Source: Lachnospiraceae bacterium
GTDB taxonomy: Bacteria; Bacillota; Clostridia; Lachnospirales; Lachnospiraceae
Length of the DNA: 64,000 nt
NCBI GenBank assembly: GCA_017936785.1
Contig: JAGBEV010000055.1
Span: 1-64,000 of the forward strand
Direction of reading: 5' to 3'
Shown: in pieces, positions 42,147 to 50,358 of the stretch
Layout: each line of letters begins with the position of its first letter
How positions within the stretch are numbered: the first letter of the stretch is position 1
Translations under genes and position numbers: made by a program
The notes under the pieces: generated by a model
What the model saw: the letters and a program-made list of their open reading frames with translations, nothing else
What the model was told of the DNA's origin: nothing
Database searches by the model: none

Positions 42147-42554
42147 TTACACCAAATTCCTTATATATTCTTCACTCTGTTCCATAATGGACCCGAGATT
42201 CTCCAGATCCTTCCCGACTTTTCCGGTTTCCAGTGAGTGATCTGCCCCTTCCGTAATATGGAGAGGAAGTTTTCTTTCCTCACATGCCTTCTTTATCACA
42301 TCGATTTTCACCCAGGGGTCGTCAGTGCCGCAGAATACAATTCCATCCTGCTCAATAAACTCAAAGGACTGTGCCAAAGCACTGAAAAAAGACTCCTTCA
42401 TTTTCTCTTCAGAGCCTTTTACATTCTTTGGAAAATTCCCATACGGAACCTCCCTGATCTCATATCCGTAAGCCTTTGCTAACTTTTTGGCATAATAAAG
42501 AAGCGGCTTATCCGTATGATATCCGATTCCCGGAAAAATAACTGCAAGTTTCAT
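42147..42554 (-). CDS. Alpha/beta hydrolase with internal deletion
   Basis: A 135-residue protein beginning MKLAVIFPGIGYHTDKPLLY and ending with the histidine-bearing TEGADHSLETG and LGSIMEQSEEY. In the related ~190-residue hydrolases of gut Clostridia, about 60 residues with the nucleophile elbow (a KSxGT-type serine) lie between SALAQ and SFEFIEQ. Here these two segments are joined directly. The protein therefore keeps the first strands and the acid/histidine part but lacks the catalytic serine. Either a dead enzyme or one with a new role. AAGG precedes ATG. Confidence 0.65.
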   Translation of the reverse strand: MKLAVIFPGIGYHTDKPLLYYAKKLAKAYGYEIREVPYGNFPKNVKGSEEKMKESFFSALAQSFEFIEQDGIVFCGTDDPWVKIDVIKKACEERKLPLHITEGADHSLETGKVGKDLENLGSIMEQSEEYIRNLV

Positions 42555-42627
42555 GATCCTTCATCCCTTCTCGGCAATTCCTTTTTCATCCTGCTATCTG
42601 TCCGCACCTTATACCCGGCACAGCCTT

Positions 42628-43383
42628 CTATTTTCTTTTCATCTGCTTTATCATTTCTTTTACTTCCGGCTGGGGAATCAGGGATTCCACGATTTTCTGC
42701 AATGCACGGTTATAAGTAACATCATCCAACCGGTTTTCCTGCAAAAATAAATACACCTGAGCCGGATAACAGCTAAATGCTTCTGCAATGGTCCATGCCG
42801 CCGCCATAGAGGCATAGTACTGTGGGAATTCCCTGTTCAAAGCCTCCAATATTCTTGACAAATATGGACCATCCTCCTGCTGCACTTTCATGCAATCTTC
42901 AAAAGTAATGGTTCTAAGCCGTTTAGTGGTTTTGCCGTTCTCATCACACTTTAATAAATGCTGCATCATTATGATAATTCCTACCCTGACTTCAAATTCC
43001 TTGTCCGAATACAGATATGGCTGAATGAAATCCCATGTCTTTTCCCTGTCCGTACGCAGCAAATCCATCTTGGAAAATACGCTGTCGCAGACAGACCAGT
43101 TATTGACTCTGGGAATGAAATCTTCTATATAGGGAAGTATCTCCTCAAGAGTCCCCTTCACATAGCTGATCATCATGCCCCGCAGCATGATTTCTTCAAA
43201 ATAAATATCTTCTGTTTCTAATTCTTCTTTCCAATTACCCTTTGCTAACTCTTTTGCCTTTTTTCTTAAAACAGGCAGGCGGATACCCAGCATGTTAATT
43301 TCGCCGGGAATCAGGCTGCCGGAAAATTCCTTATATTTTTCTTCAGCATTTTCTATCAGAAACGCCCTTGTTGCTTCCAACAT
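42628..43383 (-). CDS. AlkD-like DNA alkylation repair protein
   Basis: A 251-residue protein built of HEAT-like helical repeats, family DNA_alkylation (PF08713). Landmarks are GIRLPVLRKKAKELAKGNW near residue 33, NNWSVCDSVFSKM near residue 94 with the conserved tryptophan and aspartate, and VRVGIIIMM near 133 with the conserved arginine. AlkD excises N3- and N7-alkylpurines without base flipping. GGAG precedes ATG. A monocistronic unit with TATAAT just upstream (minus strand). Confidence 0.9.
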   Translation of the reverse strand: MLEATRAFLIENAEEKYKEFSGSLIPGEINMLGIRLPVLRKKAKELAKGNWKEELETEDIYFEEIMLRGMMISYVKGTLEEILPYIEDFIPRVNNWSVCDSVFSKMDLLRTDREKTWDFIQPYLYSDKEFEVRVGIIIMMQHLLKCDENGKTTKRLRTITFEDCMKVQQEDGPYLSRILEALNREFPQYYASMAAAWTIAEAFSCYPAQVYLFLQENRLDDVTYNRALQKIVESLIPQPEVKEMIKQMKRK

Positions 43384-43442
43384 TCTCTATTTCTCCTTAT
43401 AAACACATTATACATTTAACCATCAGGCGGTAGTATATGATT

Positions 43443-43826
43443 CTATACAGTTATTTCAATCCGATTCCCTTCCGGTCCCTCTACACAGCTTTCATAATAG
43501 CCGTCTCCTGTTGTACGCGGTCCGCTCAGGGTCCGGTAACCGTCTGCATTGAGGCGCATTGTCAGTTCATCCACCTTTTCTTTACTTCCCGTGCTGAATG
43601 CAATATGCGCAAATCCATAGGATTCAGCCTCCCAATCATTACCTTTCAGATCAGGCTTTGTCATAATCTCCAGACGTCCTCCATCTGCAAAAGCCAGAAA
43701 GTAAGATTGAAAGCCCGTTTTCCGATTATGATACTTTTCATTGGAAACCGCTCCGAAATAGCGCACAAAAAACGCCTTTGCCCCTTCTAAATCCCTGACA
43801 TATAAGGCAACATGATCTATTTTCAT
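43443..43826 (-). CDS. VOC family (glyoxalase-like) protein
   Basis: About 127 residues from the ATG at 43826, with GGAGG eight bases upstream; the longer frame is unsupported. Typical VOC start KIDHVALYVRDLEGAKAFF, then GGRLEIMTKPD and AHIAFSTGSKEKVDEL, and the final metal-ligand strand GPEGNRIEIT. Possible metal ligands are H4, E52, H70 and E124. Function could be glyoxalase-like or antibiotic binding; not determinable. Confidence 0.9.
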   Translation of the reverse strand: MKIDHVALYVRDLEGAKAFFVRYFGAVSNEKYHNRKTGFQSYFLAFADGGRLEIMTKPDLKGNDWEAESYGFAHIAFSTGSKEKVDELTMRLNADGYRTLSGPRTTGDGYYESCVEGPEGNRIEITV

Positions 43827-43872
43827 ATTCCGTACCTCCATTGTCCTATTATAGCACCGGCAAAGGCGTTTT

Positions 43873-44109
43873 TCATATTCTTTTTCTGTTTTTATCAAAT
43901 TCCTTATGCAGGGCATGTTCCGTAAAAAACACTGCACTGAGCAAAAGCACTACCTGACAGAGACAAATAATTCCTCCCACTGAACCTGTCACTTTCTCGC
44001 TTTTTCCTATAACAAAAAGCAATATAAGAAAGGTAATGGACAGCGCCCCCAATCCGCTTTTATACCATATCCTTCCGCAATAATGGTGGGCAAATATCCA
44101 TGTATCCAT
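43873..44109 (-). CDS. SdpI-like small membrane protein
   Basis: About 78 residues from the ATG at 44109 (MDTWIFAHHYCGRIWYKSG), with AGAAGGG upstream. The N-terminal phrase matches the SdpI/YhfL domain (PF13630), followed by two helices. SdpI itself gives immunity to the SdpC toxin of Bacillus; this short form has only one domain. It follows a second small membrane protein by 13 bases. Confidence 0.7.
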   Translation of the reverse strand: MDTWIFAHHYCGRIWYKSGLGALSITFLILLFVIGKSEKVTGSVGGIICLCQVVLLLSAVFFTEHALHKEFDKNRKRI

Positions 44110-44122
44110 ATTTTCCCTTCTC

Positions 44123-44461
44123 TTATTCTTTCCTTCTATATTTTCCTTCGATTTTAATCGTGTAAACACCGGAAGCAACAATAACTTCCATTGATGCACC
44201 AAGGATGGTAACAGCAATTCCTGCTGAATTCTGTCCACATATAAGGGGTAGTCCCAATAAAATAAATATAATGCCAAACACAACCCACAATTTTCCTAAT
44301 GCACGGTTATATCTCTTTACATCAGATATTGGTGCAACTGATGCGTTTGCCCAGAACCCAAAAGGTTTTTCTTTTTTTGAAAAGTAAGTATAAATTCCCA
44401 TTCCTGTAAATGCCAGCCCACACAGCAGCCAAACAATAAATCCCAGCCATCGTCCCGTCAT
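44123..44461 (-). CDS. Small membrane protein with KKEKPFGFWAN motif
   Basis: A 112-residue protein with three hydrophobic helices. A conserved-looking linker reads KKEKPFGFWANASVAPISDV and then KRYNRALGKLWVVFGI, typical of small Clostridial membrane proteins of unknown function. GGGGG precedes ATG. It forms a unit with the SdpI-like gene; the DUF3887-type gene lies 15 bases upstream. Confidence 0.7.
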   Translation of the reverse strand: MTGRWLGFIVWLLCGLAFTGMGIYTYFSKKEKPFGFWANASVAPISDVKRYNRALGKLWVVFGIIFILLGLPLICGQNSAGIAVTILGASMEVIVASGVYTIKIEGKYRRKE

Positions 44462-44476
44462 ATTTTCCCCCCTTTC

Positions 44477-45127
44477 CTATTTCATATAAAATCCACACAA
44501 CTTCATATTTTTATCAAATGAAATGGTATAGGTAATCGCCGTATTTTCATAGGTGACATTGATCTGTACAACTGCTGTTGATTTTCCCATTTGAACAATT
44601 TCCGAGGTATAGGCATTTCCATAGGAAACAATGCTGCCCCAGTCATCTCCGAATATCTTTCTTGTTTCTTCAAGATTTTCTCCGGTCATGACCTGTGCCA
44701 TTTTTTCTGTAGAACACTTTGCCTGAATTGCCTCATAATCTTCTTCACTGAAATATTTGATCACTACTAATGCTTCTGTAACTACCTCTTCTTCCGAATA
44801 GTTTCCTCTCTCTTCAATGGGATAACCTTTAGGCAGTATATAAAAGCCGGCAGCCAGCAGAACTGCCAAAGCTGCTGCAACAATGCCGATTATGCTCCAT
44901 ATTTTTTTCCTTTTAGCCGCTTTTAACTCTTCCTTTGAAAAGTTTTCATTAAACTCCGCTGCAACGGCAGATGCTTCTCCCATACGTTTCCTTATTTCTT
45001 CCCAGGTCTCGCCGCCTTCCATGGCTCCGGCAATATCCGATTCCAATTCCCTGCGGATATCCTTCTTTTTCCCGCTGCTGCATTTTAACCTCTTTAATAC
45101 TGATCTTACATATTGTTCCTGATTCAT
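44477..45127 (-). CDS. Membrane protein with DUF1700-like and DUF3887-like parts
   Basis: About 216 residues from the ATG at 45127, overlapping the padR stop by four bases. N-terminal cytoplasmic helices (LKCSSGKKKDIRRELESDI and MGEASAVAAEFNENF) resemble DUF1700/HAAS domains that partner PadR regulators. Then one transmembrane helix (about 75-95) and an exported C-terminal domain like DUF3887 (EALVVIKYFSEEDYEAIQAK). It probably senses or modulates the envelope together with PadR. Confidence 0.75.
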   Translation of the reverse strand: MNQEQYVRSVLKRLKCSSGKKKDIRRELESDIAGAMEGGETWEEIRKRMGEASAVAAEFNENFSKEELKAAKRKKIWSIIGIVAAALAVLLAAGFYILPKGYPIEERGNYSEEEVVTEALVVIKYFSEEDYEAIQAKCSTEKMAQVMTGENLEETRKIFGDDWGSIVSYGNAYTSEIVQMGKSTAVVQINVTYENTAITYTISFDKNMKLCGFYMK

Positions 45128-45465
45128 AGCTTTTCCTCCATGATCCTTATGACCTGTTCTGAAAATTGCTCCCAAAGAGCTTTTAATTCTTCAAGCCCCT
45201 TTTTTCCCTCTTCAGTAATCTCATAATATTTTCTGGAAACTTCCTTTCCCTTGGGCTCACTCCAACGGCTTACCACCAGCCCGTCATCCTCAAGCCTGTA
45301 TAAAATGGGATAAAGCGTACCTTCCTTGAGGGTAAACATCCCATCACTCTTTTCTTTTAACTGGCTAATCAGCTGATAGCCGTATTTTTCTTCTTTTTCC
45401 AGTTGCTTTAATACCAGCATTTCCAAAACACCCTTTTTCATCTGTTGTTCATATCGTCCCTGCAA
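45124..45465 (-). CDS. PadR-family transcriptional regulator
   Basis: A 113-residue PadR winged helix starting at TTG (45465) with GGCGG upstream. Signature sequences are KKGVLEMLVLKQLEKEEKYG, FTLKEGTLYPILYRLEDDGL and SRKYYEITEEGKKGLEELK. It likely autorepresses through two dyads in its promoter. The next gene, a HAAS-type membrane protein, is translationally coupled, the common PadR-HAAS arrangement. Confidence 0.92.
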   Translation of the reverse strand: MQGRYEQQMKKGVLEMLVLKQLEKEEKYGYQLISQLKEKSDGMFTLKEGTLYPILYRLEDDGLVVSRWSEPKGKEVSRKYYEITEEGKKGLEELKALWEQFSEQVIRIMEEKL

Positions 45466-45478
45466 TTTATCACCGCCT

Positions 45479-45526
45479 ATTTAGTATTGCTAAATACATA
45501 TTATTGCAATAATATATTTTTGTCAA
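45479..45526 (-). promoter_or_regulatory. padR promoter with two palindromes
   Basis: Minus strand TTGACA (45521-45526), 17 bases, TAATAT (45498-45503). A perfect 18-bp palindrome ATATTATTGCAATAATAT (45498-45515) covers the -10 and spacer, and a second dyad ATTTAG-n5-CTAAAT (45479-45495) covers the start site. Confidence 0.75.
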
Positions 45527-45570
45527 CAAAAAAGACAGGTGTAAAAATTATTTTTCTACTCCTGTCCTTT
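45527..45570 (-). terminator. Terminator after the 62-residue gene
   Basis: GACAGGTGTA (45534-45543) pairs with TACTCCTGTC (45557-45566) around an AT-rich loop, followed on the minus strand by TTTTTT and just before the padR promoter. Confidence 0.8.
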
Positions 45571-45600
45571 ATCCATTATATTTTGTTTTCCCAAAATCTC

Positions 45601-45789
45601 TTAATGAAAGCTGTCCCGCTCTCCCAGATTCTGTATTAACTGCTCCATCTCATGCTTGGAGGTCACATTTCTCGCCTGCTCTATTACCTGTGCACGCTCT
45701 TCCTCGCTCATTTTGGCAAAGTTATTCAGCGCCTTTTCATTTGCAGACATGGAAAAAGAAAATCCCATCGGCATATCACCACTTCCCAT
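45601..45789 (-). CDS. Small conserved protein of Lachnospiraceae
   Basis: A 62-residue soluble protein: MGSGDMPMGFSFSMSANEKA followed by two helices (MSEEERAQVIEQARNV and EMEQLIQNLGE). Similar short proteins beginning MPMGFGMALAQNE recur in this family of bacteria; role unknown. GGATGG lies six bases before ATG and a good terminator follows, supporting a real monocistronic gene. Confidence 0.75.
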   Translation of the reverse strand: MGSGDMPMGFSFSMSANEKALNNFAKMSEEERAQVIEQARNVTSKHEMEQLIQNLGERDSFH

Positions 45790-45867
45790 AAAATACCATC
45801 CTTTCTATCTGTCATTATCCATAGTATTTACAGGAATTCCCAATATTATCCCGATCCGAAAAAATAA

Positions 45868-46578
45868 TTATCCTTCCAAAAATGCCTCTACTGCCCGGTT
45901 AAACTCTTCCGGGTTTTTATTTGCCACAAAATGATCGCCCGGGATCAGCTGAAGCCTTCCCTTGGGCAGACTTGCCGCAATAAGCTTCGTATGTTTTTCC
46001 CTGATCATATCATTGGTTCCGGCGACCACCAGGGTTTCCATCGTCAGTTTTGACAATTCCTCCGGCTCTATATTGGGATCATGGACCATCAGCCCCAGCA
46101 TTTCCGCATTCTTTTTTGCCTCTTCGCTTTTCTTTGCAAAAAGAGATGCAATTTTATATCCCGCCACGATCGGAATCTGTATGAAGGCTTTCACACCGGA
46201 CGGCTTCAGGTTTGCCCCGTTTAATATGAGTTTTTCCACCCTTTCCGGGTATTTCAGCGCAAAGATCAAAGCAATATTGCCTCCATCAGAGAAGCCAAGG
46301 ATATTTGACTTTTCAATCCCCAGCTTATCCATAAACGCACGCAGGTCCTCGGCAAACTGTCTGATGTTAAAAGGAACTTCCCCTCTGGGAGACTGCCCGT
46401 GCCCACGGGTGTCCACAGCAATTACCCTGTATCTGTCCTTAAAATATTCTATCTGATGAATGAAGTATTCGTGATTTTCACCATTTCCATGCAGCAGAAT
46501 CAAAGGATTTCCCGATCCGCTTTCCACATAATAAAGTTCTATATCCGTCTTTGTCCTTTTCTCACTGATCGTTTTCAA
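45868..46578 (-). CDS. Alpha/beta hydrolase
   Basis: A 236-residue hydrolase with oxyanion motif LLHGNGENHEYF near residue 29, nucleophile elbow GFSDGGNIA near residue 97, and histidine in PGDHFVANKNPEEF near 213. The acid is probably the aspartate in VVAGTNDMI. Resembles proline-iminopeptidase/esterase-type family members. Starts at TTG (46578) with GGGG upstream. Convergent or adjacent genes give no clue to its substrate. Confidence 0.9.
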   Translation of the reverse strand: MKTISEKRTKTDIELYYVESGSGNPLILLHGNGENHEYFIHQIEYFKDRYRVIAVDTRGHGQSPRGEVPFNIRQFAEDLRAFMDKLGIEKSNILGFSDGGNIALIFALKYPERVEKLILNGANLKPSGVKAFIQIPIVAGYKIASLFAKKSEEAKKNAEMLGLMVHDPNIEPEELSKLTMETLVVAGTNDMIREKHTKLIAASLPKGRLQLIPGDHFVANKNPEEFNRAVEAFLEG

Positions 46579-46605
46579 AATTTGTGATTCCCCTCAATCT
46601 GCCCC

Positions 46606-46962
46606 TTATGAAAACAGCGGAATATTTTCCTCCTGAATTTTTGCAATGACTGAAAGCATTTCTTCATAGGCAAGTTTCAACGCGTCAACCTGTTCCTTCT
46701 CAGGCATTTCTCCCCCTCTTAACACTTCCGTCATAGGAACCAGAACTGCATTGACGGATTTTAAAGACAGATTGGCAGCAAGTCCTTTCATGGTATGTGC
46801 TGCACGGAAGGCTTCCTCTGCTGTTCCGTTTTCTAACAGATCAAACAATTCCTGGAATCCCTTTTCTCCCGGAAAACGAAATAAAAATTTTTTAAATATC
46901 CCATCATTTTTCATAAATCTTTCAGCGGCATCTGCCACATCAATATAATTGCTGATTTCCAT
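46606..46962 (-). CDS. Hpt domain phosphotransfer protein
   Basis: A 118-residue four-helix protein with the phosphorylatable histidine in AFRAAHTMKGLAANLSL near residue 56. It would shuttle phosphate between the hybrid kinases encoded nearby and a receiver. It lies about 50 bases after the receiver/HD-GYP gene. GGTGAC precedes ATG. Confidence 0.92.
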   Translation of the reverse strand: MEISNYIDVADAAERFMKNDGIFKKFLFRFPGEKGFQELFDLLENGTAEEAFRAAHTMKGLAANLSLKSVNAVLVPMTEVLRGGEMPEKEQVDALKLAYEEMLSVIAKIQEENIPLFS

Positions 46963-47010
46963 TTGTTTGTCACCTCATTTCCTGTTGTACTTTATGATTT
47001 TGGGTCCTGA

Positions 47011-47739
47011 CTATTTTTGTTTATCTGCCAGAGCTTCAAAATCCTTGCGGACATGTCTGAAACACTCCAGAAGTTTTGGGGAGAACACGCCGCATTCCCC
47101 ATTGACGATCATATGGAATGCCTCATCCTTGGTGTAGGCACCCTTATATACTCTTTCGGTTACCAAAGCATCATATACGTCAGCAACGGAAACGATCTGT
47201 GCCGCAATGGGAATTTCCTCTCCCTTTAAGCCGTCAGGATAGCCTTTTCCGTCATATCTCTCATGATGATGTCTGCATATATCATAGCTGAGTTTTCCAT
47301 AAGAGTCATCCCAGACGCCTTCAATACTGTTAAGAATATCACATCCCCTTGTTGTATGGGATTTCATATAATCAAATTCTTCCTCTGTCAGTCTGCCCGG
47401 CTTTAACAAAATATGATCGGGTATGGCGATCTTTCCGATATCATGAAGGGCAGACGCAGAAGAGATCATTTCCACACTCTTAGGTGTCAGACCGTATTCG
47501 GGATATTCTTCCATTAAGCGCTCTGCCAAAATCTTTGTAAATCCCTTTACACGGTTAATATGCTCTCCGCTTTCCAGATTTCGGTATTCCACTACAGTAC
47601 CCAGAATATCAATGATCTTTACATTGCTCTGCTGCAGCTTTTCAGCCTGAAGCTGAAGCACCTTATACTGCTTTCTTAAGGTCTCAGTCTGGATCTGTAC
47701 TTTTTCTTCCAGATGATTTTTGTACAGAAACAGATCCAC
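47011..47739 (-). CDS. HD-GYP domain, C-terminal part of a split response regulator
   Basis: A 242-residue frame: coiled-coil (HLEEKVQIQTETLRKQYKVL) then an HD-GYP domain with LHDIGKIAIPDHIL, HHHERYDGKGYPDGL and VADVYDALVTERVYK. It overlaps the receiver frame by 64 bases. If the A5 run at 47742-47746 (minus strand) had six A residues, the receiver would continue as KNVVDLFLYKNHLEE into this frame. The intact protein would be an RpfG-like c-di-GMP phosphodiesterase of about 360 residues. The listed start has no RBS. Confidence 0.85.
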   Translation of the reverse strand: MDLFLYKNHLEEKVQIQTETLRKQYKVLQLQAEKLQQSNVKIIDILGTVVEYRNLESGEHINRVKGFTKILAERLMEEYPEYGLTPKSVEMISSASALHDIGKIAIPDHILLKPGRLTEEEFDYMKSHTTRGCDILNSIEGVWDDSYGKLSYDICRHHHERYDGKGYPDGLKGEEIPIAAQIVSVADVYDALVTERVYKGAYTKDEAFHMIVNGECGVFSPKLLECFRHVRKDFEALADKQK

Positions 47740-48098
47740 AACATTTTTACCCTTTTCTTTACCAGCTTATTGTCAAAGGGTTTTTTGATAAAATCGGAAA
47801 TTCCATAATCAAAACATTTCTTTTCTATTTCAACTGAATTCTCGCCGCTGATGATCAGAACGGGCATTTTGTCCATCCACTTGTTTTCTTTTATCACTTC
47901 CAGAACCTGAAATCCATCCATCTCCGGCATGATCAGATCCAATAAAATAACTGCGATCTCTTCCTGATCGTTCTGAATGATCTCCAGTGCCCGCTTTCCG
48001 TTCTCTGCCTGAATGACTGTATATTCATCCTTTAATATCTCTTCCAGAATATCTCTGTTCAGTTCCACATCATCTACAACTAATACTTTCTCTCGCAT
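47676..48098 (-). CDS. Response-regulator receiver domain, N-terminal part of a split RpfG-like protein
   Basis: A 140-residue frame. The receiver domain (1-118) has VVDDVELNRDILEEIL, phospho-acceptor aspartate in VILLDLIMPEMDGF and KPFDNKLVKKRVK. Beyond residue ~118 the reading is out of frame (ICFCTKIIWKKKYRSRLRP). GGAAG precedes ATG. Probably phosphorylated through the Hpt protein to control the HD-GYP output. Confidence 0.88.
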   Translation of the reverse strand: MREKVLVVDDVELNRDILEEILKDEYTVIQAENGKRALEIIQNDQEEIAVILLDLIMPEMDGFQVLEVIKENKWMDKMPVLIISGENSVEIEKKCFDYGISDFIKKPFDNKLVKKRVKMLWICFCTKIIWKKKYRSRLRP

Positions 48099-48142
48099 AT
48101 GTCTTCCTACCGAAGCTTCCTAAGCTCCTCTGTCCTCCTATC

Positions 48143-50311
48143 TTAATTTGAAAATACTACAATTCTGTCATTTACTCTTCTGACAGTTACATTGGTTAAA
48201 CTGGGGGAAATCCATCTTTGCCTGTCTATTTCTATAATGATGCCCTCAAACAGATTACCTCTAACGACCGCTCTGGCACAACCGATCTTATTTACAGCAT
48301 CATCCTGTCGTGCCTTTGCTTTATACAATTTTTCCAATTCCTTTTCCTTAGTATAGATCGCGCTTTCGATTTTCAAATACATTTCCATTGTATTACGGAC
48401 CTCCGGTAGATATTTCCTTTGAAAATCCGTATAAGCATTTCCCAAAATATTTAATTCCTTATTGACCTCCTTTAATTTGTTTTCTATTCTCATTCCATTT
48501 TGCAGGATTGCTTCATTAACGCCTATTTTCAGATAGGTGGGAATTCCTGCACGGTTCCCCACATTATAGGCAAAAAGCCCTTTTATGGCAGTAATGGTTC
48601 CCCCTGCAAGTGTTCCTTTGCTTCCTGAAATGGTGATCTGACCTTCAGCATATAAGTCACAGTTCAGGCAATAATTTGCCTGAATATTTCCATTGGCGTA
48701 CACCTTTGCCGCTTCAAAAAAGCTGCCGGTCACATCCTTTGCCGCCTTGATAAAACCGTTGCCGGAGGCGTTGACCCCCTGGCGCAGCAAAATACTGCCG
48801 CCGCTTTCGATCATGGCTCCTTCCACAAAGCCGTCGATCATAATATCCTCTGTAGCAGTGATAGAAGTTCCGGTTCCTACATTGCCTTTTATATAAATAC
48901 ATCCGTCAAAGGTTATATTTCCCGTAGCAAGGGTAATTTCATTTACCACCAGCAGTCTGGATACCTCCAGCCTGTTTTTTGCCAGATCCACCCTGCCTTT
49001 AACAGCTGATGTATAGGTTTTCCTGTCTTCCTCAAGAATAAATCCCCTGCCAGCCAGCACGCTCTGCTCTTTTCCTTTTTTACCCTCAATGACTCTGCCG
49101 GTTACGGTATAACCACATATGCCTTCTTCCGCATCATGATAATAAGCCAGCTTCTGCCCTGCTTCCACCATCTCAAACCATTCTATACTCTGATAATCCA
49201 CAGAGCCGTCCGGCAGAAGCTTGGGGGATTTATCCACCTGAGTCCTGAAGAAAAACTCATAATAGCCATCCCTGCCATGTTGGGCTTTTACACCTTTCGC
49301 AATGAGGATTTTTTTATCAAATCCATTTCCCGATACCAGCTCTCCCATGCCGCTTTCGCAGATTCCCCGGGTTATTCCCTTCTGCTTCAGGGCATCAGCA
49401 ATTTCCTGACGGCTGATTTCCTGAATGCTGCCCGGTACTTCAATATATGCCTCCATCTCATCTCCGCTAAGGGTAATAATGAACTGGTCTGTCCTAAGGA
49501 CAGCGCTTTCCTTCTTTACCGGTTCCGATTCCGCTTCTTTTTGCAGACGGATACGGGCTTTTTGCATTTCTTTGGCAGTATACATCAGACTTTTGTAACT
49601 GCTTACATCAATTCCGTTTTCCAGGCCCAGACGAATTTCCTTCATCTGCTGCCATGAATAAAGAGTACGGGCATAAATCGTGATATCCACCCTGTTTTCC
49701 AGACCGATCCTGATCTCACGCATCTGCTGCCATCCAAACTTAGGATCAGCATAGACAGAAACATCCAATCCTCTTTCCAGACCGTTGGCAATCTCACAAA
49801 TGGAAACTCCCCGAAAATCCTTGCACAGATATTTACTGATATCCAGCTTTTTCTCCAAAGCCAGACGAATTTCCTTTAACTGCTCCTCAACATAGCCCTG
49901 ATTAATATATTCCACAATATTTATTTTGGAAACCAGGGCTTTTCTCAATTCCTTCAAAACCCCGGCATTTAGATACAGATAAGGCGTTAAGTCAATTCCC
50001 CTTAACAATCCCTTCCGTACCTGGCGCATCTTATCATATGGGATTTCAGGTCTGGCATAAATCCCCGTATTCAATCCTGCCACAAGACCTTTGCGTATCT
50101 CTTCCATCTGAAACCAGTCAAAATCCGTATTGGCATAAACCTCTACCGGAAGTCCTTCCATCATTCCCATACGGATCTGCCGCATTTGAATTGCCATAAA
50201 TTCTTTTTTGGCATAGACAGAAACATCCAGCCCCTTTTCCCGTCCTTCATCGATTTCACGGATCTGGTCAGCCGAAAATTCTTTCTCTAATAACATTTCC
50301 TCTGCACTCAT
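48143..50311 (-). CDS. FapA/DUF342 protein with N-terminal repeat array
   Basis: A 722-residue soluble protein. Residues ~1-250 contain about nine repeats of ~25 residues with the core QMREIRxGLExGxDVSxYA, such as WQQMREIRIGLENRVDITIY and WQQMKEIRLGLENGIDVSSY. From about 270 onward it matches FapA (PF03961): a beta-helix with VVNEITLATGNITFDG, then a C-terminal coiled coil. FapA-like proteins are linked to flagella or signalling, but their function is unclear. It sits between a hybrid kinase and the receiver/HD-GYP gene. Confidence 0.88.
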   Translation of the reverse strand: MSAEEMLLEKEFSADQIREIDEGREKGLDVSVYAKKEFMAIQMRQIRMGMMEGLPVEVYANTDFDWFQMEEIRKGLVAGLNTGIYARPEIPYDKMRQVRKGLLRGIDLTPYLYLNAGVLKELRKALVSKINIVEYINQGYVEEQLKEIRLALEKKLDISKYLCKDFRGVSICEIANGLERGLDVSVYADPKFGWQQMREIRIGLENRVDITIYARTLYSWQQMKEIRLGLENGIDVSSYKSLMYTAKEMQKARIRLQKEAESEPVKKESAVLRTDQFIITLSGDEMEAYIEVPGSIQEISRQEIADALKQKGITRGICESGMGELVSGNGFDKKILIAKGVKAQHGRDGYYEFFFRTQVDKSPKLLPDGSVDYQSIEWFEMVEAGQKLAYYHDAEEGICGYTVTGRVIEGKKGKEQSVLAGRGFILEEDRKTYTSAVKGRVDLAKNRLEVSRLLVVNEITLATGNITFDGCIYIKGNVGTGTSITATEDIMIDGFVEGAMIESGGSILLRQGVNASGNGFIKAAKDVTGSFFEAAKVYANGNIQANYCLNCDLYAEGQITISGSKGTLAGGTITAIKGLFAYNVGNRAGIPTYLKIGVNEAILQNGMRIENKLKEVNKELNILGNAYTDFQRKYLPEVRNTMEMYLKIESAIYTKEKELEKLYKAKARQDDAVNKIGCARAVVRGNLFEGIIIEIDRQRWISPSLTNVTVRRVNDRIVVFSN

Positions 50312-50358
50312 AAACCTTTAACTGCCTCCATTATTTCTTTCCCGGTTCCAAAGGGCAT

